Shown piece after piece: positions 1 through 7,700 of a stretch of DNA of 12,011 nt. The DNA lies in the NCBI GenBank assembly GCA_023417065.1, contig JAEZGH010000040.1, positions 1 to 12,011 on the forward strand. The letters run 5' to 3'. The position numbers were made by a program, and so were the translations under genes. Source of the DNA: Bacteroidota bacterium (GTDB lineage Bacteria; Bacteroidota; Bacteroidia; Cytophagales; Cyclobacteriaceae). Positions within the stretch are counted from its first letter, which is position 1, and every line of letters begins with the position of its first letter. The notes beneath the pieces were generated by a model that saw nothing but the letters and a program-made list of their open reading frames with translations, was not told where the DNA came from and did not search any database.

Positions 1-140
1 ATGTCGGCCACACCCATGCAACCGCCGCTGTTGCTGGCGCTGCTCATGAGCGTACTGGCGTTGGTGAAGCCCAGTTGCGCCGAAGTTTCGGAACAACACA
101 GGAGGGCGATCGAAAAGGGAAGGAGTATACCTGCGCGCAT
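1..140 (-). CDS. Secreted protein, N-terminal part only (possible FG-GAP/VCBS-type)
   Basis: An open frame starts at an ATG whose first base is 140 and stays open to base 1, giving 46 complete codons and a partial one; the rest lies outside the window. The N-terminus is a clear Sec signal peptide: MRAG, then the hydrophobic stretch ILLPFSIALLCC, then SETSAQ with likely cleavage before or after the Q. The mature part begins LGFTNAST and reaches SGGCMGVAD. In Bacteroidota, a G-V-A-D-(M/V/I) segment soon after the signal peptide often opens FG-GAP/VCBS propeller repeats (GVADxNxDGxxD), so an integrin-like propeller protein is likely but unproven, because the calcium-binding part is cut off. It follows aroF on the same strand after a 37-bp gap. 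That gap contains TAACTTGCG (on the minus strand), which loosely resembles a Bacteroidota -7 box, so it may have its own promoter. Signal peptide call strong; family call tentative. Confidence 0.72.
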   Translation of the reverse strand, partial: MRAGILLPFSIALLCCSETSAQLGFTNASTLMSSASNSGGCMGVAD

Positions 141-177
141 GTGGATCGATAGGATGATCGGCGCAAGTTAAGCGCGA

Positions 178-1320
178 TCAGGCGTGACTGTTTCCGATCG
201 GCGGTTGAAGTGGAGATCCTTCGGCACCAGCGCCGGATGGCTCGCTCTGCCGGCGGATGCTCTCACGGTGGATCGCATCCATGAATTCCTGCACGAACGC
301 GCGGCTGAGGCCGAGTTCCTGCGCCAGGAGCAACTGGCGTGACATGATCCTTTCCCAGCGCTCGGGCTGCAGGATCGCCACGTTGTGTGCACGTTTGTGA
401 TCCCCGATCCGCTCGGCGATGTCCATGCGCGTACCCAGTTTCTGCGCGATCTCCTCGTCCAATTGGTCGATCAGGTCGCGCAATTCCTGCAGGCGGTCGT
501 TCAGTTTTTCCGAAGCGTGCGCCTTTCGGAAGATCAGGCTTTCGATCAGTTCATGGTAACGGGCGGGTGTGATCTGTTGATCGGGATCGCTGCAGGCGTT
601 GATCGGATCGGGATGCACCTCCAGCATCAGCCCGCTGAAACCGATGTCCAGCGCCTGCTGTGAGATCATGCCCAGGTTCTCGCGCTTTCCGGCAATATGG
701 CTCGGATCGCAGATCAATTCCAGATCTGGATGCGCGGCCTTCAACCTGATCGGGAATTCCCACATCGGGCTGTTGCGGTACGGCGTGCGCTCGAACCAGC
801 TGAAACCGCGATGCACCGCCGCGAGCCGCTTCAAGCCCGCATGTTCCAGCCGCTCCAGCGCACCGATCCACAATTGCAGATCGGGATTGATCGGGTTCTT
901 CACGAACACCGGAATGTCCACGCCGCGCAGCGCATCGGCGATCTCCTGTACGCTGAAGGGGTTGGGCGTGGTGCGCGCACCTATCCACAGCATGTCGATC
1001 CCGGCTTTCAGGCTCGCCTCCACGTGATCGGCGGTGGCCACCTCCACCATCACCTTCAGGCCGGTGCGCTCCTTCGCATGCTTCAGCCATTCCAGCGCCT
1101 TTTCGCCCGCGCCCTCGAAACCACCCGGACGTGTACGTGGCTTCCAGATCCCGGCGCGCAACACCTTCGTTCTTCCGCCAGCGGCCAGCGCTTCCGCCGT
1201 GGCCAGCACCTGCTCCCCGCTCTCCGCACTGCACGGCCCGGCGATCAGCAGCGGCGCATCAAGCCCCAGCTCCCATTGCTTGAAAGGCAACGGTCGCAAC
1301 GATGTGGCCGGCTTGCGCAT
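178..1320 (-). CDS. aroF: Bifunctional DAHP synthase / chorismate mutase
   Basis: A 380-residue cytoplasmic enzyme of aromatic amino acid synthesis. The N-terminal domain (about 20-265) is a short type I-beta DAHP synthase that condenses phosphoenolpyruvate and erythrose 4-phosphate. Visible motifs are IAGPCSAES (26-34), KPRTRPGGFEG (60-70), GARTTPNPF (114-122), KNP (141-143), HRGFS (170-174), CDPSH (204-208) and EVHPDP (234-239). By comparison with the Thermotoga enzyme, the metal ligands should be Cys30, His208, Glu234 and Asp245. The C-terminal domain (about 272-358) is an AroQ-class chorismate mutase, converting chorismate to prephenate; Arg281, Arg298, Lys309, Glu320 and Gln358 align by eye with active-site residues of the E. 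coli mutase. The domain order is usual for Bacteroidota, where the mutase domain can also give feedback control. A 22-residue Gly/Ser/Pro-rich tail follows Gln358 and may be dispensable. TAACTTAG at 1325-1332, just upstream of the ATG, weakly resembles a -7 box. The gene symbol varies between annotations (aroF, aroA, aroG); the function is secure. Confidence 0.96.
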   Translation of the reverse strand: MRKPATSLRPLPFKQWELGLDAPLLIAGPCSAESGEQVLATAEALAAGGRTKVLRAGIWKPRTRPGGFEGAGEKALEWLKHAKERTGLKVMVEVATADHVEASLKAGIDMLWIGARTTPNPFSVQEIADALRGVDIPVFVKNPINPDLQLWIGALERLEHAGLKRLAAVHRGFSWFERTPYRNSPMWEFPIRLKAAHPDLELICDPSHIAGKRENLGMISQQALDIGFSGLMLEVHPDPINACSDPDQQITPARYHELIESLIFRKAHASEKLNDRLQELRDLIDQLDEEIAQKLGTRMDIAERIGDHKRAHNVAILQPERWERIMSRQLLLAQELGLSRAFVQEFMDAIHRESIRRQSEPSGAGAEGSPLQPPIGNSHA

Positions 1321-1367
1321 GGCGCTAAGTTACCGTGCTATTCTTCGATCGGAATTTTTTGGGCGAT

Positions 1368-1425
1368 CCCCGCCTTCACCAAGGCTTCTACGGGCGAACC
1401 CGCAGAAGCCTTGGCGAAGGCGGGG
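1368..1425 (-). repeat. 27-bp-arm palindrome / long RNA hairpin upstream of aroF
   Basis: Left arm 1368-1394 and right arm 1399-1425 are reverse complements over 27 positions, around the 4-base centre 1395-1398 (cgaa). Only two positions fail: A1378 faces C1415 and A1390 faces C1403. In a minus-strand transcript both become U-G wobbles, so that RNA forms an unbroken 27-bp stem capped by UUCG, while a plus-strand RNA would carry two A-C mismatches. The element ends 43 bp before the aroF start, in the gap after hepT. No U-run follows it on the minus strand (AAAAAA follows instead), so it does not look like an intrinsic terminator. It may be a copy of a dispersed palindromic element of the REP/MITE kind, or part of a processed RNA. 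Confidence 0.85.
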
Positions 1426-1515
1426 CCGGGCTGTTCATTCCAAGTCCTCCTCCCTGCGGTCGTCCGGGCTTTTCATTGCCATCCCTATCGCGGGGTTCCC
1501 GTCCGGGCCGGATGT
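1426..1515 (-). ncRNA. Candidate structured RNA, Flavo-1-like (tentative)
   Basis: This non-coding stretch begins directly after the hepT stop codon and runs into the palindrome. Read on the minus strand it contains CCCCGCGATAGGGATGG and two near-copies of one motif: GGCAATGAAAAGCCCGG (1480-1464) and GGAATGAACAGCCCGG (1441-1426). A 9-bp direct repeat, cgtccgggc on the plus strand, occurs at 1461-1469 and 1500-1508. No frame codes for anything convincing. Paired GATAG/GGAA/GCCCGG-type motifs in intergenic DNA recall from memory the Flavo-1 RNA class, reported as a conserved RNA of flavobacteria with unknown function. The match has not been tested against a covariance model. It could equally be half of a larger dispersed repeat that includes the adjoining palindrome. 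Confidence 0.35.
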
Positions 1516-1863
1516 TCATCGGTTCTCGAATTCAGATCTCTGGATCCTTTCCAACACCGATCGAAGATCTTGTAGCTCTTTCGTCGTGTGGAAAACGCGC
1601 TCTGGAAGAATAAGGTTGTATTGATGCGCGATGAAATTCCTGAAACCACGAGGCTGATGCCATGGGAATGGATGACGCTCAAGGATCATTGGATCGATGT
1701 GCCGGATCGCTTCACCGATGACGATGAACTGGAATAGGACGGCACTTTGCAGTTGATCATCCTTTTCAAACGATGGAAGATCGATGTCCTCCATATAGCG
1801 TTCGATCCGATCGATCGCATCGATCATGTGTTGAATGCGTTCTTTCGACGCAGGTCTATCCAT
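1516..1863 (-). CDS. hepT: HepT-like HEPN RNase toxin (DUF86 family)
   Basis: A 115-residue, mostly helical cytoplasmic protein, of normal length for DUF86/HepT. The diagnostic motif is RNFIAHQY at 75-82, which fits R-x4-H-x-Y: Arg75 and His80 would form the RNase active site of a dimer, and Tyr82 is the residue equivalent to the tyrosine that MntA-type antitoxins AMPylate in the studied Shewanella pair. Upstream helices contain FIVIGEAIRHID (46-57), also typical of the family. The ATG at 1863 lies inside the last codons of the upstream nucleotidyltransferase gene, with an 8-bp overlap (ATGGATAG), implying translational coupling and antitoxin-first order. No residue of the motif is missing, so the toxin is probably active. 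Whether the pair acts in phage defence, stress response or plasmid-like maintenance cannot be told from sequence. Confidence 0.9.
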   Translation of the reverse strand: MDRPASKERIQHMIDAIDRIERYMEDIDLPSFEKDDQLQSAVLFQFIVIGEAIRHIDPMILERHPFPWHQPRGFRNFIAHQYNLILPERVFHTTKELQDLRSVLERIQRSEFENR

Positions 1864-2167
1864 GGATCTTGATCATGTCCTGCATCGCAGTGCCTCTGGC
1901 CATCTTCGTCAAAGAAGCGTGTTCCACGATGTCCACCTTCCGGCCTGTCCTTTCCTCGAGCTTATGCGCCAGGTCGAAGATGTTCAGATAGCTGATCTTC
2001 TTCTTGGGGTCGAACTCTATGATCAAGTCGATATCGCTCTCAGGTGTCGCTTCACCCCGGGCCCAGGAGCCGTACAACCAGGCCGCAACGATCATCGGTT
2101 CTTTGGACAGCTCCTCCGCCAGCAACCGTTCCATCGCATCAGCAGCTATGGTCCTTGAAGCATCCAT
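1856..2167 (-). CDS. mntA: MntA-like minimal nucleotidyltransferase antitoxin
   Basis: A 103-residue protein with the minimal nucleotidyltransferase fold. It shows GSWARGEATPESDIDL: Gly33-Ser34 and the metal-binding pair Asp45/Asp47 (GSx10DxD), with a third acidic residue, Asp79, in RKVDIVEH. Proteins of this class pair with HepT and, in the studied system, neutralise it by transferring AMP to the toxin. The frame is open further upstream to 2272, but I chose the ATG at 2167. The extra 35 residues would be read from a tandem 13-bp repeat and from the 3' end of the preceding gene, and they look like nothing in the family. The start is preceded by an A-rich stretch (AAGCAAAGACC). The gene overlaps hepT by 8 bp and the two form one operon. 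Confidence 0.88.
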   Translation of the reverse strand: MDASRTIAADAMERLLAEELSKEPMIVAAWLYGSWARGEATPESDIDLIIEFDPKKKISYLNIFDLAHKLEERTGRKVDIVEHASLTKMARGTAMQDMIKIHG

Positions 2168-2204
2168 GGTCTTTGCTTGATCGAATTTAACCACGCCTTT
2201 CTTT

Positions 2205-2273
2205 ACTCGCACTCCCCACTCGCACTCCACACTCGCACTCCACAATTCGCACTCGCGACTCACACTCGCCACT
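2205..2273. repeat. Tandem 13-bp repeat array
   Basis: The plus-strand unit actcgcactccac occurs three times head to tail at 2205-2217 (last bases ccc), 2218-2230 and 2231-2243. It then decays into actcgc/cactcgcc variants up to about 2273. The array fills the gap between the MDR gene and mntA, and its degenerate end supplies the last few MDR codons. It has no inverted symmetry, so it is not a hairpin terminator. It may have grown by slippage or be a copy of a dispersed repeat. Confidence 0.85.
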
Positions 2274-3282
2274 TCACCGCTACCTTCCCGATCGTTCTTC
2301 CATTCCCCAACTCCTCCAGCGCCTTCGGTAGATCGGTGTGATCGAATTCCGCATGCACGTAAGGCCGCAGGATCCCGTTGTTGAAGGCTTCCACCGCCTG
2401 GCGCATGCAGATCGAGAGCACTTCCGGCCTGTCACGGCCCAGGCGGTACATGTTCACACCCAGCAGGCTGCGGCTGGTCATCATCAGCAGGATCGGGATC
2501 GTGATCCCCATGCGCAGCACGAAGCGCAACGTACCGAACGTGCCGATGCCGCCGCGCTCCGATCCGCCGAACAGCACCAACCGGCCGCCGCTCCCGATCA
2601 ACTGCATGTCCTGCTTGAACGTGCTTCCACCGACCGCATTGAAAGCTACGTCCAGCTTCCGTCCGGCCAGCGCCTTTTTCAACTTTTCCAAATGATCCTT
2701 TTCACTTCGATCGAAAACGTGTTCCACACCAAGTGAACGCAGGTATTCCATCTTCTTCGCACCCTTCGCGATGGCGAACACCTCGCAGCCCTGGTTCAGC
2801 GCCAATTGCACCAGCAGATTGCCCACACCGCCGGCCGCACTGTGCACCAGCACCCGCTCCAGCGGCTGAATGTTGGCAAGCATCTTCGCCGCATACCAGG
2901 CCGTGCTTCCCTGCGTGGCCAGCGCCGCGGCCTCACCGATGGTGACGTGATCGGGAACAGGCACCGCCACACGGTGATCGGTGGCCACCTTTTCCGCATA
3001 ACCACCGAATCGGGTGATCGCGACCACCCGTTTTCCGATCAGGTCCGCTGGCGCTTTTTCACCTGCCGATCGGATCCTTCCCACCACCTCATAACCGAGC
3101 ACGCTGGGTAGCGGCGGCGCTTCGCGGTACAGCCCTTTCACCGCCATCACATCGGCGAAATTCAATCCGAAGCCTTCGCACTCGATCAGCACCTGATCGG
3201 CCTTCGGTACCGGCTCGGGATGCTCGCGCAATTGCAAGACTTTCAAAGGTGATCCGTGGGCGGTGAGGGTCCAGGCGCGCAT
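2260..3282 (-). CDS. Zinc-independent MDR oxidoreductase (quinone reductase / VAT-1-like)
   Basis: A 340-residue cytoplasmic protein of the medium-chain dehydrogenase/reductase superfamily. The N-terminal GroES-like domain contains FGLNFADVMAVKGLY (38-52) and GYEVVGRI (63-70). LATQGSTAWYAA (121-132) leads into the Rossmann domain, whose cofactor loop is SAAGGVGNLLVQLA (148-161), an AxxGxxG type that usually binds NADPH. The zinc-ligand pattern of alcohol dehydrogenases (GHE and the four-cysteine lobe) is absent, which points to the quinone oxidoreductase/enoyl reductase/VAT-1 branch. The likely reaction is NADPH-dependent reduction of a quinone or conjugated carbonyl; the substrate is unknown. 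The ATG at 3282 was preferred over one 24 bases upstream because MRAWTLTAHG is the usual N-terminus of the family. A promoter-like TTCCTTTG lies close upstream. The C-terminal codons merge into a 13-bp tandem repeat. Confidence 0.92.
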   Translation of the reverse strand: MRAWTLTAHGSPLKVLQLREHPEPVPKADQVLIECEGFGLNFADVMAVKGLYREAPPLPSVLGYEVVGRIRSAGEKAPADLIGKRVVAITRFGGYAEKVATDHRVAVPVPDHVTIGEAAALATQGSTAWYAAKMLANIQPLERVLVHSAAGGVGNLLVQLALNQGCEVFAIAKGAKKMEYLRSLGVEHVFDRSEKDHLEKLKKALAGRKLDVAFNAVGGSTFKQDMQLIGSGGRLVLFGGSERGGIGTFGTLRFVLRMGITIPILLMMTSRSLLGVNMYRLGRDRPEVLSICMRQAVEAFNNGILRPYVHAEFDHTDLPKALEELGNGRTIGKVAVKWRV

Positions 3283-3286
3283 GGTG

Positions 3287-3317
3287 CAAAGGAAAGATAT
3301 GAACAAAGTGGTCCAAG
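3287..3317 (-). promoter_or_regulatory. Candidate Bacteroidota promoter for the MDR gene
   Basis: On the minus strand TTCCTTTG (3294-3287) matches the Bacteroidota -7 box TAnnTTTG at all fixed positions but one. CTTG (3317-3314) matches TTTG of the -33 box at 3 of 4 positions, with 19 bp between them. The -7 box ends only 4 bases before the ATG, so the transcript would be leaderless or almost so. Weak evidence on its own. Confidence 0.3.
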
Positions 3318-3487
3318 GTCTTGTTTTCCCAAAAATTACACTGTAAGCTTGAATCGGAATTGCTGATGTGCCTTGGAAGTAGGTATCGAGTAAGCATCAG
3401 TAGGTTTTTACACTTAGGCTCAGGAGGAGGCTTGTGTGGTAAGCGGGTCTAGGTTGGTTTCATGAATTGCCAACAAAAGAAAAGACC

Positions 3488-4762
3488 ATGCGCCTCCTCT
3501 TTTTCGCGATATTCATTTGTGGTTCAAGTGAACTGATCAGTCAGTCGCTGACCGTGACATTGACGGCCAGTAATTACAACGGCTACAACATAAGCTGCTT
3601 TGGAGGCCGTAATGGCTCGATACAAGCAACAGTCTCCGGGGGAACTGCACCATATCATTACTCGTGGTTGCATGGGGATACCATATCGGCTGTTTCAGGT
3701 CTCTCTGCCGGTTATTACAAGCTGACAGTTACAGATTCGGATACCGGACGAGTGACGGTGGACATTACTTTAAAGGAGCCACAAGGGCTCAGTTTGCGAT
3801 TGGAAGCATTCACCTACCCCAACGATTTCAACATCAGTTGCCATGAATGTTACAATGGCAGTATCAATGCAACCGTAGCTGGAGGGGTTCTACCATACAC
3901 TTATCAATGGCGTGACGGAACAACAACTGAAGATCGTACCGGGCTGGGTTCGAATACATATAGCTTAGCTGTTACCGATGCAAATTCCTGCCAGCAACAC
4001 TCCGAAGCGCTCTTCCTACGGCAACCTGATAGGGATGGTTGGAATAGGAATGGCAATGCCAATACAGATCCTTCGCAGCATTATATGGGTACGTCCGATT
4101 CCGCAAGTTTGGTGATCAAAACGAACGCTGCAGAGCGGATCCGAATACAGAATGACGGCGAGGTAAAGATCAAGGATCTTGAATTTTCGACAGGATATCA
4201 AGTAGTGATGGCGGATTCTACGGGTTCGCTGAAGCTATTGACCGGTGATTTCAATAACTACGTAGATCCTTTTAAGGGGCCGGGATGCCCACATGGGGCC
4301 GGTTGGCCATGGTTGATGTGTGGCAATCATGTATGGCCAGATCAGTTTCTGGGATCAACGAACTCAATGCCTTTGATCTTTAAGACCAATAATGAGTTCC
4401 GCATGGTCATTACTAGTCAAGGAAAGGTTGGGATCGGAACAACTCCTCCAAGTGGTGCAATAGATGAGTATCGGCTTTTTGTCGAGGATGGCATTGTGAC
4501 GCGTGAAGTGTTGGTGCAAACAGGACCGTGGCCGGATTATGTCTTCGAGCCGCAGTATGAGTTACTGTCTTTTGATGACTTGAGATCATTTATTCACCTG
4601 AACAAACATTTGCCGGGTATTCCTTCGGCAGCCGACATTGAAGAAGCGGATGGCGTGGCCTTGGGTGATATGCAGTCAAAGCTTTTGAAAGTGGTAGAGG
4701 AACAGGCGTTGTATATTTTGCAATTGGAGGAAAGGATAAAGCGATTAGAGCAAGGAAACTAA
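3488..4762 (+). CDS. SprB-repeat protein with tail-fibre-like C-terminal half
   Basis: A 424-residue exported protein. The signal peptide is MRLLFFAIFICGSSELISQ, cleaved around residue 19-20. Two SprB-type repeats follow: about 30-99 (ISCFGGRNGSIQATVSGG, then YHYSW and YKLTVTD) and about 110-181 (ISCHECYNGSINATVAGG, then YTYQW and YSLAVTD). Each has the Cys-x5-GSI...VSGG-type core seen in adhesins such as flavobacterial SprB. Residues 184-230 and 274-318 are two copies of a GN...G(T/S)...(I/F)KTN...R..I...G.V motif ending in VGIGTTPP, typical of Bacteroidota tail-fibre-like proteins. The C-terminus (357-424) carries LNKHLPGIPSA and an amphipathic segment, LQLEERIKRLEQ, likely a trimerising coiled coil. 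No T9SS sorting domain is visible, so its surface anchoring is unclear. The start is ATG 3488 after A-rich AAAAGAAAAGACC; a TTG at 3467 is less likely. First gene of a probable four-gene operon. Role as adhesin is inferred. Confidence 0.85.
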   Translation: MRLLFFAIFICGSSELISQSLTVTLTASNYNGYNISCFGGRNGSIQATVSGGTAPYHYSWLHGDTISAVSGLSAGYYKLTVTDSDTGRVTVDITLKEPQGLSLRLEAFTYPNDFNISCHECYNGSINATVAGGVLPYTYQWRDGTTTEDRTGLGSNTYSLAVTDANSCQQHSEALFLRQPDRDGWNRNGNANTDPSQHYMGTSDSASLVIKTNAAERIRIQNDGEVKIKDLEFSTGYQVVMADSTGSLKLLTGDFNNYVDPFKGPGCPHGAGWPWLMCGNHVWPDQFLGSTNSMPLIFKTNNEFRMVITSQGKVGIGTTPPSGAIDEYRLFVEDGIVTREVLVQTGPWPDYVFEPQYELLSFDDLRSFIHLNKHLPGIPSAADIEEADGVALGDMQSKLLKVVEEQALYILQLEERIKRLEQGN

Positions 4763-4775
4763 AGGAACAGATATT

Positions 4776-7700
4776 ATGAAAAGATCGTTCCATATCCTCA
4801 TCCTCTTAATGGCAGTGCTATTTGCGCCTACGACCAGCGCGCAATGGGAGATCGACTTTGCCGGGAAAGATTTCTTTCAACTCAGGGAACATTTACGGGA
4901 CCACTATGACAGCCTTGCTACTGTTGGAGATAGTAGTGCTTTCCATGAAGGAGGGCCATATTCGCGATTCAGGAGATGGAATGAATACTGGTCGTTGCGC
5001 CTCAAGGATGGAACGAACTTCGATGATTATTTCGAGGCCGAAGCTTTGAGCAGGGCCGCTCTCCTAACCAAGTCGGCTGGCAACACTGATCCATGGCATG
5101 AAATAGGACCGAAGGATAAGCCGTCTCTAGGAGTTATGGATATAGGTCAAGGGTCACAACCAGGTATTGGTCCGATCCAATTCATCTCATTCAGCAATAT
5201 TAATGCAGACCAGATGTTATGTGGTTCGGTGATTGGCGGTGTTTGGTACACGAACGATGAAGGCATGAATTGGGTCAATGGAGGCAGCGATACTGCACCA
5301 TGGAAGAGATCCGGTTGCAGATATGCTGTATTCAAAGTTGGTGATCCAGCCACATGGTATGCTGTTAATTCCGAATACTTCCGCTATTCAGGGGCGATTT
5401 TAAGGGGCTCTAACTATGGGGCAAACTGGGAGGTTATAGCAGATCATTCGGACTTTCCTGCAAGTGGCATATGGACCAAAGTGAACAAATTGGTTACTGA
5501 TCATGCTAATCCGGATGTCCTGTATGTTGCTGCCGAGAACAGATTATGGAAATCAACTGATGTAAATTCTACAGATCCAATCTGGAATGAAGTCTTTATA
5601 CAGTTACCGATCTCCATTATAAATCATCCCATCTATGGAACAAATAGTTCTTATGTTTTCACAAATGATAGATTTATTCATGACCTTGAAATAGATCCGC
5701 TGAATAGCAATAAGTTATATGCTACGATTCGATTTACCGGTGAAGCCAGTCCTACCCAACGTGTGCATTTTTGGCGGATAATGAAATCTGTCGACGGTGG
5801 ATCGACGTGGCTTGATATGCCAAACCAGCCGGTGCATCTATTTCTATATGACTCCGTTTTGGAAGTTGAAAAGAATGCTGACTTAGTCACTATCGAAATG
5901 TCTAAGGCACAACCAAACTGGTTATATGTCTTCTATAATATTAATGATCAAGATCCTCTTCCTCCAAATAATGGCTTAGTGGATCAAATGTACAGAATAT
6001 CGGATGCTGCAAATGGTATCTGGGATCTCCCATTAAGGCAAGATATTTTAGGAGTATATGGTCAAGGCAATGCATTTGGAGTCGACCAAGTAAATGGAGA
6101 AGATTTGTGGATAGAAAATAGTTTTGATTTAGGACGATATTCAGCATATGTGAATAATGTATGGCTGGATTATGGTGATGGCCATGCAAATGAGTTGGAT
6201 TATCATGTTGACGTTGAAGATTTTGTTGGTGATCCTGATGATGAAGGTGTGGTGTGGATGGCTAATCATGGTGGAATTCATCGATCGGCGGATGGTGGCG
6301 CGAACTGGGAATGGCGAGGAAGCGGCTTAGCGGTAGCAGAAGTCTATCGAATGGCTAATTCCTACAGTGAGCCAGACCGGCTGATAACAGGACTTTTCCA
6401 TGACGGCAGTGTTTTGACTGAAGGTTCATATGGCCCTAATTGGCAGCCAGACTGGAAACAATTGGGAGGAGGTGATGGTCAACAGCCGCTAATCGATCAT
6501 GATGAGGGGAATTGGGTATTCTGGTCTTCGCAAGGAGCACGATGGAATAAATCGGATGACTATGGAAATACCCGTTTATCTATGTCGGCATGGGGATATA
6601 GTCTCTACTGGAGTGAATGGGAGACAGCAGGTGCAATCGACTATGGAGTGCCAAATGCTATTTATCAGGCAGGATGGAATAATGGCACCGAGGCCACAAA
6701 TCCTATGAATATCAAGCGGACATTTGATAGGGGTATGAGTTGGGAGACAATTTCCGATTTCCCAGCCATTCTGGGTACAGGTCGTAAAATAGTTTGGCGA
6801 GTGTTTGCTTCCCCCTATGATCCCAATCAATTATTGGTATATTTCCCAGATGGCCATCGGGTCTTTAGAACTCGTATAGCGAGGGCAAATGCAACAGCTG
6901 TTATTTCAAGTTGGGAGGAAATATATGTACCCAGATCGGATGCATGGATATCGGATATTGATTTCGATATTGAGAATCCGGATGTTCTTTATTTTGCCTA
7001 TTCATCATCAGCAGCCGATCAACCGGTTGCAGATGGAGATGAGATGTTGTTCAAGGTTGATTATTATGATCCAGCCGATCCAATGGATGCGATTTCGATC
7101 GACCTGAGTAATTGGGGAGGTTATATGCCTGTCTTTTTGGACGATCAGTTACCCAATACGGGTGTTGGCTCAGAAGGGGTGGTATTGGAGCGTGGGAGCA
7201 ATGGCGGAATTTATGTGGCAACCGATCTTGGCGTATACTATACGAATAACGAATTTCTCGCAAGCAATTCCGGTTGGAAGCGATTAGGTGCAAGTCTCCC
7301 GTACGTCACTTGCCGCGGACTGGAGATCAACTACAAAGCGAACAAGCTGAGGGCCGGTTTAAGTGGACGTGGTGTCTGGGAGCATGATCTGTGGTGTCCT
7401 GAGGAGGGAGATCTTCTCCTGTCATATCATCTTGAAAATGGGTTCTTTGAGAGAATGAATAATGTTACGTCTACGGCATCGATCAATTCAACCAGGAATA
7501 TTACCTATCGTGCTGGTAGTCAGATACGCCTTTTGCCGGGTTTTAGGGTATCTGAGGGTGGTAAATTCCATGCTTTTATTCATCCGTGCAACCAGGGTGG
7601 CAACAGTTTCAAATCACTGCCGGTAGGGCCGAACGGCGGCAACTTCGATGTAGAATCCGAGAAACATAAAAATGTTGGCTTGGTGATTTACCCAAATCCT

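Noticed and set aside
1..171. Plus-strand 56-codon frame beginning with ATG at base 1 and containing a hydrophobic stretch
   Set aside because: The opposite strand holds a better candidate with a clean SAQ signal-peptide end. The plus frame has no sensible mature sequence and would end 6 bases from the end of aroF.
1368..1425. Palindrome as the intrinsic terminator of the hepT operon
   Set aside because: On the minus strand the stem is followed by GATCGCCCAAAAAA rather than a U-run; the T-run lies on the wrong side for plus-strand transcription too.
697..1575. Long plus-strand open frame (292 codons) opposite aroF
   Set aside because: It is a shadow of the aroF reading frame and the palindrome; its composition is His/Arg/Gln-rich and resembles no family.
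1335..1613. Plus-strand frames across the palindrome and hepT end
   Set aside because: They are produced by the repeat element and the antisense of hepT; no start context or family signature.
1856..2272. Longer form of the MntA-like protein starting at 2272
   Set aside because: The extra 35 residues come from the 13-bp repeat and the end of the MDR gene; the family starts close to the ATG at 2167.
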